Assembly: GCA_016209585.1 (NCBI GenBank)
Contig: JACQVU010000408.1
Location: 1-10,622, forward strand
Length of the DNA: 10,622 bases
Source: Planctomycetota bacterium
Lineage (GTDB): Bacteria > Planctomycetota > UBA8742 > JACQVU01
Reading direction: 5' to 3'
Made by a program: the position numbers and the translations under genes. This document shows, one piece after another, positions 7,001 through 10,622 of the stretch. Numbering within the stretch: the first letter of the stretch is position 1; each line of letters begins with the position of its first letter. The notes beneath the pieces are model-generated. The model saw nothing but the letters and a program-made list of their open reading frames with translations, ran no database searches and was not told the origin of the DNA.

Positions 7001-8627
7001 CGCGCCGCTGACGGTGACGGGCGAGTATCGCTTCACGCCGTCGGCCGCGACTTTTGAGACGCTGAGCCGCGGGGAGAAGAAACCGTTGGCGTTCGATCTG
7101 GAGGCCGAGGAGGCCATCACCTCGGGCGAGGTGTCGGTGCTGGTGGATATTGCTTTCCACGACGGCGCCGGGCGGCGGACGGCGCGCTCGCCGGTGTTGT
7201 GCCGCTTCCAGGCCAGCCCGCTGCCGAGGGAGGTCGCCACGCGGTGCGGCGCGCTGCGCGACGAGGCGCTGAAGAAGTACGCCGGCGGCGCCGAGAACGC
7301 GCGCGCCGTGCAAAAGAGCGTCGACGCCGGGCTTTCGTGGCTGGCGATGCGCCAGGCGCGGAACGGCTCGTGGGACGACCGGGCCGTCTTCACCGCGCTG
7401 GCGCTGCTGCCTTTCTACGGCCATTGCGAGACTTCGGCGAACGGCCCGCGCCAGAACACCGTGCGCGGCGGGCTTTCGTACCTGCTCTCCCAGGTGGAGG
7501 CTGACGGCGCAGCCAAGAACCCCGTGGGCCACCAGATGTACAACGACGCGATCCTCTGCCTGGCGCTGGCCGAGGCCGCGCTCCTGGAATCCGGCGACGC
7601 CCGCGTGCGGCCCGTTCTCCAGCGCTGCGTCGACCACCTCGCCGAGTCCACCCTCGCCGGCGGCGGCTGGCGCTACCTGCCCCGCTCCGGCCGCCCCGAC
7701 CAGGTGGCCGACACCTCCGTCACCGGCTGGGCGCTGCTGGCGCTCTCCGCCGCCCGGCGCGCGGGCGCCAACGTGCCCGAACCGGCGGTGGAAAGCGGTC
7801 TCTCCTTTCTCCGGCGCGTCACCCACACGCCCGACAAGCCGGGCTACCAGGCCGAGTTCCTGGGCCGCGTGGGTTACGCCACCGACGGCGACCGCCACGG
7901 CGACTACCGCAAGAAAAAGGACCTCCTCACCATGACCGCCGTCGGCCTCGCGGTGGACGGCTTCTACCATTTGTCCTACGGCTCGCCCGAGGTCACCACC
8001 GCCGTGTCGCGCGCGCAGGCCGGCGCGGTGGCCGACACCCCCTTCACTCGCGTCGTTAGCGCCGCCCCCCGCGCGGCCTCCGCCAGCCCCGCCCCCGCCG
8101 GACCGCCCGCGCGCGCCGCACTGGAGGCGCGACCGGACAAGGACAAGGTGAAAGACAAAGAGAAAGACAAGGAGAAGGAAAAGCCGGGAGCGCCGGGAGC
8201 GCCCGCCGTGCCGGCCACGCCGGCCGGACACGGGGCGGCAGCCACGCCAGCCACGCCAGCCACGCCGGCCAACCGCGCGGGCGGCCATGCCGGTGGTCCC
8301 CACGGTGGACCGGCGGGCGATGAGGGCGACATGGCTGGCGCCGACGAGGGGGCGCCGGGGCCGGGCGATCAATCGGTCAAGATGGTGAACTACTACCTCT
8401 GGTACTACGCCAGCCTGGGTCTGTTCCGGTACGCGGCCACCGGGCCGGAGGATCGCGCCGCGCTCTGGACGCAATGGAGCCATCGTCTGCTCACGGAGTT
8501 GCTGCCGGCGCAGCGCGCCGACGGCTCCTGGCCGGACGACGGCCGGTGGAACCAGAACCCGGTCTACACCACGGCGCTGGCGCTCCTGTCGCTGGAGGTC
8601 TTCTACCGCTACGCGCCGGAGTCCTGA
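4080..8627 (+). CDS. Giant lipoprotein: Fn3/Ig-like modules plus prenyltransferase-like alpha-toroid
   Basis: This encodes 1515 residues. ATG 4080 has GAGG 8 nt upstream and opens a signal peptide ending in lipobox VAGC (C27), so the protein is probably membrane-anchored outside the cytoplasm. Predicted layout: a small beta domain (about 60-146); Fn3 (166-251); Ig-like (256-356); Fn3 (357-457); Ig-like (460-562); Fn3 (563-680); Pro/Ala linker (681-719); two Ig-like domains (720-822, 822-927); a CARDB/NEW3-like beta domain (928-1047); and an alpha-toroid of squalene-cyclase/prenyltransferase repeats (about 1048-1307 and 1431-1515). Fn3 signatures include WRDESSDEEAF and WRDLSSNETGF, each with a later LxPGTSYAYxV-like strand. 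Toroid signatures include Q1092-N-G-S-W1098, GGGW1197, TGW1217 and Q1478-ADGSW1484. The DXDD acid motif of squalene-hopene cyclase is absent, so terpene cyclisation is unlikely and binding is more plausible. A Lys/Asp/Glu then Ala/Pro/Gly linker (about 1353-1430) interrupts the toroid. It is the first gene of the plus-strand set. Its function is unknown. Confidence 0.85.
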   Translation: MRPRDHKFPFVFWLLALVVTTVIVAGCGFVRLDDVRDILLHEKKHGRHAPPPAAVPETTVVGKVIAPGWPLSRMAVFALIEGHDAPIFNALPEGGDFVFKLAQWRADGVVRFTVVTLDDNTTRLTRNDRVRGGPGEVVVAPLTLPAQGPQPTPPAAPSWGEVRNLFDTPGQAAADRLEVLWRDESSDEEAFIILRRQPPGPLLEAGRTPPNVTSFVDRGLSPGTSYAYVVAALNGVGRAQTLDERSAVTGREPQKTATRLEIVGAPKSAAAGEALTADALLRDEQGRPMPGYTLHHRFGEGPWATVLTDGAGAARLALTAPTPPATQRLALRVVFRGIAEFLPSEAAVDIAVSPRPTPPSAPGECVASAVLDGGRASETSLRVSWRDLSSNETGFVVHRSRDGKAFAPLRTVPADINSCLDASLEPGATYHYQVVAYNDAGESATSNRASATTASSPPPAPAQVTLTAREAAVTAPGPIRLDISLSASGRPLAEATVEVEVEVDGTRLAARTDGSGHATLIYPVPEDLPARRECVFVARFKGDKTVTAAESSALRVTADPRPAPPPEAPGGLVARNVPGPGAAGNSPYELEIAWKHDGARAAGFAVYRGVGDKSGGAAPPADLARVTTLPLAARSWRDPGLAPGSVYWYAVTATAARGEGESVRSNTARGATDIPKAERRVAPTPPAPSATTAQPAPAPNPPTPAAPPTPPRNDPKRPDLVLAAEAAVVQSGDPVRLTLKLTAAGAPLVGAAALISRDGKHWRSVEMGADGGTTTADETQPFYGDERTVVYAASYSGAPGRFEAATGGPVSVRLVPRPVTPTALLLAPAAARVTAGDAVSLKVTLLAVGAPLAGKSVAVSLGGAAWKTAVTGPDGSATLTHSTPGEATEAASLSFSALFTPTEAGLASCGAPPVVVEVVPLPARLEWVGGQSSADSVRPGQKGVRLLFTAANNGGAPARELSVTPVAQIIDAAGAPLTVTGEYRFTPSAATFETLSRGEKKPLAFDLEAEEAITSGEVSVLVDIAFHDGAGRRTARSPVLCRFQASPLPREVATRCGALRDEALKKYAGGAENARAVQKSVDAGLSWLAMRQARNGSWDDRAVFTALALLPFYGHCETSANGPRQNTVRGGLSYLLSQVEADGAAKNPVGHQMYNDAILCLALAEAALLESGDARVRPVLQRCVDHLAESTLAGGGWRYLPRSGRPDQVADTSVTGWALLALSAARRAGANVPEPAVESGLSFLRRVTHTPDKPGYQAEFLGRVGYATDGDRHGDYRKKKDLLTMTAVGLAVDGFYHLSYGSPEVTTAVSRAQAGAVADTPFTRVVSAAPRAASASPAPAGPPARAALEARPDKDKVKDKEKDKEKEKPGAPGAPAVPATPAGHGAAATPATPATPANRAGGHAGGPHGGPAGDEGDMAGADEGAPGPGDQSVKMVNYYLWYYASLGLFRYAATGPEDRAALWTQWSHRLLTELLPAQRADGSWPDDGRWNQNPVYTTALALLSLEVFYRYAPES
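5568..5591 (+). repeat. Short in-frame hexamer repeat, Val-Glu tandem
   Basis: GTGGAG occurs three times and is followed by GTGGAC, encoding VEVEVEVD within the second Ig-like module. It alternates as expected for a beta strand. It is probably a small slippage-type expansion and has no independent function that I can support. Confidence 0.6.
8136..8184 (+). repeat. Low-complexity Lys/Asp/Glu coding tract
   Basis: This tract inside the giant lipoprotein gene is built from GAC/AAG/AAA/GAG codons and encodes alternating D-K and E-K residues. It is purine-rich and clearly less GC-rich than its surroundings. It forms the start of a flexible, highly charged linker that separates the last toroid repeats from the rest. 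Confidence 0.7.
8241..8267 (+). repeat. Three tandem 9-base repeats encoding Ala-Thr-Pro
   Basis: GCCACGCCA occurs twice and is followed by GCCACGCCG, in frame and encoding repeated ATP tripeptides. A similar unit occurs slightly upstream near 8213-8222. This is a slippage-prone low-complexity linker and not an array of spacers. Confidence 0.7.
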
Positions 8628-8631
8628 CCCC

Positions 8632-9003
8632 GTGCACGATCTCCTCTGGCGCCTCGGCGGCTACGTCTGCCACCAGGACCCGGCCCGAAGTTTCCATCTC
8701 TTCGGCCGGCAATGCCCGGTCTGCATCCGCTGCACCGGCGCTTACGCCGCGCTGCTGCTGACGTTGGCCGTGCTGGCGCTGTTCTTCCGCGGCCGGCTGG
8801 ATCGCTACCCAAGCCGCTGGTACCTGGCGTGGATCGTGTTCGGGGTCGGCGCCGTCATGCTCGACGGGGGCACCGGGATGCTCGGTTGGCGCGAGTCCAA
8901 CAACACGCTGCGGTTGGTGACCGGCGCGCTCTTCGGCAACGCCGTGGCGCTGCTTGCCTACCCGGCGGCGGTGTCGCTGTGGAAGGGCCGGAGGAAGCCG
9001 TGA
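8632..9003 (+). CDS. DUF2085 family small membrane protein
   Basis: This encodes a 123-residue integral membrane protein of the uncharacterised DUF2085 family. GTG 8632 lies 4 bases after the previous stop. GGAG at 8618-8621 is a usable but rather distant ribosome binding site. Family features are visible: C13-H14-Q, a later RSFHLFG segment, and a C28-x2-C31-x2-C34-TG cluster, like the CHQ...RSF...CxRCTG pattern of this family. Then come about three hydrophobic segments (roughly 35-53, 62-80, 94-116), with a DGGTGMLGWRESNNTLRLVTG loop between the last two. The clustered Cys/His residues suggest metal binding or redox chemistry, but that is inference because no activity is established for the family. 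Its stop overlaps the start of the serine dehydratase (GTGA), so the two are translationally coupled. Confidence 0.88.
   Translation: MHDLLWRLGGYVCHQDPARSFHLFGRQCPVCIRCTGAYAALLLTLAVLALFFRGRLDRYPSRWYLAWIVFGVGAVMLDGGTGMLGWRESNNTLRLVTGALFGNAVALLAYPAAVSLWKGRRKP
8990..8994 (+). promoter_or_regulatory. Ribosome binding site fixing the sdaA GTG start
   Basis: GGAGG followed by 5 bases and the GTG at 9000, inside the end of the DUF2085 gene. It supports the GTG start, which also places the family's conserved N-terminus correctly, over the longer upstream reading frame that begins at 8712. Confidence 0.75.
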
Positions 9004-10382
9004 AAGCCATCGTCACTTCGGCGTTCGACATGTATCGCGTGGGCGTCGGGCCGTCGTCGTCGCACACCGTCGGGCCGATGCGCGCCGCGTTCGACTTCCG
9101 CCAGGCGCTGCTGGCGCTCGGCGGGCCGGCGCCGGTGGCGCGCGTCACCGTCACGCTCCACGGCTCGCTGGCGCTCACCGGCCGCAGCCACCACACCCAC
9201 CTGGCCGTGACGGCCGGGCTGCTGGGCATGCAACCGGCGACGGCGGAGCCGGGGGAAGTGCTGGCCGCGCCCGACCTTGCCCACCGCTCCGGCGGCCTGC
9301 CGCTGCCGGGGCGGCTGGTGGCCTTCGATCCGGAACGCGTCATCGTGGCTCAGACGCGCGAGCGCCCGGCCGGCCACCCCAACACGCTGGTGTTCCGGGC
9401 GCTGGACGCGGGCGGCGCCCCGCTGCTGGAACGGACGTATGAGTCCATCGGCGGCGGGTTCGTGCGGCCCATCGACGACGACGGCGCCGGTGGGGTGGGC
9501 GCGGGCGGGCGCGTGCCGCCGCGGCCGTTCAGCACCATGGCGGACCTGCTGGGGCTGGCGCTCGCGGCCGGGACGCCGCTGTCGGCGGTGATCATCGCGA
9601 ACGAGCGGGCGGCCGCGGGCGCGCCGGAGCAAGAGGTGATCGCGCGCATGCTCGCCATCTGGCGTACCATGGACGCCTGCATCGAAAGCGGACTCCAGGC
9701 CGAGGGGCTGCTTCCCGGCGGGTTGCGGGTCGCGCGCCGGGCGGGCCACTTCCACCGCGCGACGTTGAAGGAGCCGAAGGAAGCCCCCCTGCACGCCGTG
9801 CGGCTGGCGCAGACCTACGCGCTGGCGGTGAACGAAGAGAACGCGGCCGGCGGCCGGGTGGTCACGGCGCCGACCAACGGCGCGGCGGGGGTGATTCCGG
9901 CCGTGATGCGCGTGGCGCGGGAGGTTTTCGGCGCCGGCGACGAGGCCATCGCGCGGGCGCTCTTCACGGCCGCGGGGGTCGGGATGATCATCAAGGAACA
10001 CGCCTCCATCTCCGGGGCCGAGGTGGGTTGCATGGGAGAAGTGGGCAGCGCCGCAGCCATGGCCGCGGCGGCGTTGACGGAACTGCGCGGGGGCGCGCCC
10101 GGCCACGTCGAGTACGCGGCCGAGATCGCCATCGAGCACTCGCTCGGCCTCACCTGCGACCCCATCGCCGGGCTGGTGCAAATTCCCTGCATCGAACGCA
10201 ACGCCATGGGCGCGGTGAAGGCGCTGTCAGCCTCCGAGATCGCGCTGGTGACGGAGAACGGCGCGCACCAGATATCGCTCGACCGCGTCATCCGCGTCAT
10301 GAAACGCACTGGCGAAGACATGCAGACCAAGTACAAGGAAACCGCGCTCGGCGGGCTGGCCGTCAGCCACGTCGAGTGCTGA
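9000..10382 (+). CDS. sdaA: L-serine dehydratase, single-chain iron-sulfur type
   Basis: This cytoplasmic enzyme deaminates L-serine to pyruvate and ammonia using a [4Fe-4S] cluster instead of PLP. The 460 residues are full length for the fused (single-polypeptide) form. The N-terminal domain carries the hallmark [20 protein letters not shown] (about 7-26, H22). The catalytic domain has [17 protein letters not shown] (N281 to about 297), [19 protein letters not shown] (C344) and [21 protein letters not shown] (C386, C397). C344, C386 and C397 correspond by position to the three cluster cysteines known from the Legionella enzyme. The last residue is C460, matching the C-terminal cysteine that in that enzyme enters the active site as an intrinsic inhibitor. 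GTG 9000 overlaps the DUF2085 stop and has GGAGG 5 bases upstream. It sits between a DUF2085 gene and a lipoprotein gene, an unexpected context for serine catabolism. Confidence 0.96.
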   Translation: MKAIVTSAFDMYRVGVGPSSSHTVGPMRAAFDFRQALLALGGPAPVARVTVTLHGSLALTGRSHHTHLAVTAGLLGMQPATAEPGEVLAAPDLAHRSGGLPLPGRLVAFDPERVIVAQTRERPAGHPNTLVFRALDAGGAPLLERTYESIGGGFVRPIDDDGAGGVGAGGRVPPRPFSTMADLLGLALAAGTPLSAVIIANERAAAGAPEQEVIARMLAIWRTMDACIESGLQAEGLLPGGLRVARRAGHFHRATLKEPKEAPLHAVRLAQTYALAVNEENAAGGRVVTAPTNGAAGVIPAVMRVAREVFGAGDEAIARALFTAAGVGMIIKEHASISGAEVGCMGEVGSAAAMAAAALTELRGGAPGHVEYAAEIAIEHSLGLTCDPIAGLVQIPCIERNAMGAVKALSASEIALVTENGAHQISLDRVIRVMKRTGEDMQTKYKETALGGLAVSHVEC

Positions 10383-10387
10383 CCCCC

Positions 10388-10622
10388 ATGAATATGACAC
10401 TCCGCACGCCACCCATCCATGCCCGCGCCCCTCGCCCCGCGCTCCTCGCGGCGGCGTTCCTCCTCGCGCTGGTCGCCGCGGGGTGCTTCGAGTACGAAGA
10501 GGAGCTCACCATCCGCAAGGATCGCTCCGGCGTCGCCCGGATCCGTTGCCGCTGGACGGGCGACTACAAGCCCCTCATGGACGCCATTCCGTCGCAGGTC
10601 TCCACCAGCGAAATCCAGCGCC
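10388..10622 (+). CDS. Partial predicted lipoprotein, cut by the right edge
   Basis: This is the first 78 codons of a gene that continues beyond the window. ATG 10388 lies 5 bases after the sdaA stop; a second ATG two codons on (10394) is possible. No strong ribosome binding site is seen. The N-terminus carries Arg residues, a hydrophobic core (about 18-31) and lipobox AAGC (C33), so it is probably exported and lipidated. The mature start reads CFEYEEELTIRKDRSGVARIRCRW, an alternating pattern that suggests beta strands with a Gly turn. This E-x-x-x-T-I-x-K-D-x-SG style recurs in small exported lipoproteins, but I cannot name a family. Co-transcription with sdaA is likely from the spacing. Confidence 0.78.
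   Translation, partial: MNMTLRTPPIHARAPRPALLAAAFLLALVAAGCFEYEEELTIRKDRSGVARIRCRWTGDYKPLMDAIPSQVSTSEIQR

Noticed and set aside
8136..8267. Possible CRISPR-like or mobile-element repeat array
   Set aside because: The repeats are short, contiguous, in frame and encode a low-complexity linker, with no spacers, inverted repeats or target duplications.
6645..8483. 612-codon minus-strand frame opposite the toroid region
   Set aside because: The product is an Arg/Gly/Ala-rich shadow with no domain, and the sense strand has GSW and TGW toroid motifs.
7219..8627. Active squalene-hopene or prenyl cyclase enzyme
   Set aside because: QW-like repeats are present, but the DXDD catalytic motif is absent and the domain sits in an exported lipoprotein, so only the fold is claimed.
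8712..8999. Extension of the sdaA frame upstream into the DUF2085 gene
   Set aside because: The family N-terminus starts at GTG 9000 with GGAGG upstream. The upstream codons are an Arg-rich shadow of DUF2085.
8958..10181. 407-codon minus-strand frame opposite sdaA
   Set aside because: The sense strand encodes a full-length, strongly conserved enzyme. The antisense product is Arg/His-rich without motifs.

Overview
This is a GC-rich (roughly 70% by eye), densely coding bacterial window. It holds two divergent gene sets separated by a 324-base intergenic region at 3756-4079. Nearly every gene start is GTG, or an ATG overlapping the previous stop. Five of the eight genes encode predicted exported proteins with a lipobox-like signal. 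The large lipoprotein at 4080-8627 joins fibronectin-III/Ig-like beta modules to a C-terminal prenyltransferase/squalene-cyclase-like alpha-toroid. It ends in a Y-W-Y-Y ... TTALALLSLEVFYRY pattern that I associate with Planctomycetota and related high-GC, often uncultured, lineages. A Planctomycetota-like origin is therefore my best guess, but it is an inference and not a firm assignment.

Minus-strand set (read from 3755 down to 1): a HEAT/TPR-rich exported protein (2007-3755), a lipoprotein (1174-2010), a second lipoprotein (104-1177), and the start of another gene that runs off the left edge (1-107). Each junction is a 4-base stop/start overlap (GTGA, ATGA, ATGA), so this is one tightly coupled operon. 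The two middle lipoproteins look like distant relatives, each probably built from two consecutive NTF2-like-type halves. No enzyme motif is visible in them, and the operon's job is unknown.

Plus-strand set (read from 4080 to the right edge): the 1515-residue multi-domain lipoprotein, a small DUF2085 membrane protein (8632-9003), a single-chain iron-sulfur L-serine dehydratase (9000-10382), and the beginning of another lipoprotein (10388 to the edge). Spacings are 4 nt, a 4-base overlap and 5 nt, so these genes are probably co-transcribed. The serine dehydratase is the only gene with a clear biochemical role: L-serine to pyruvate plus ammonia. It carries the three cluster-ligand cysteines and a C-terminal cysteine.

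The divergent arrangement suggests that the two lipoprotein-rich sets may be used together at the cell envelope. The main candidates for something undescribed are the giant Fn3/Ig/toroid lipoprotein, whose toroid is interrupted by a low-complexity linker, and the translationally coupled operon facing it. I see no RNA genes, CRISPR arrays, insertion sequences or convincing terminators.
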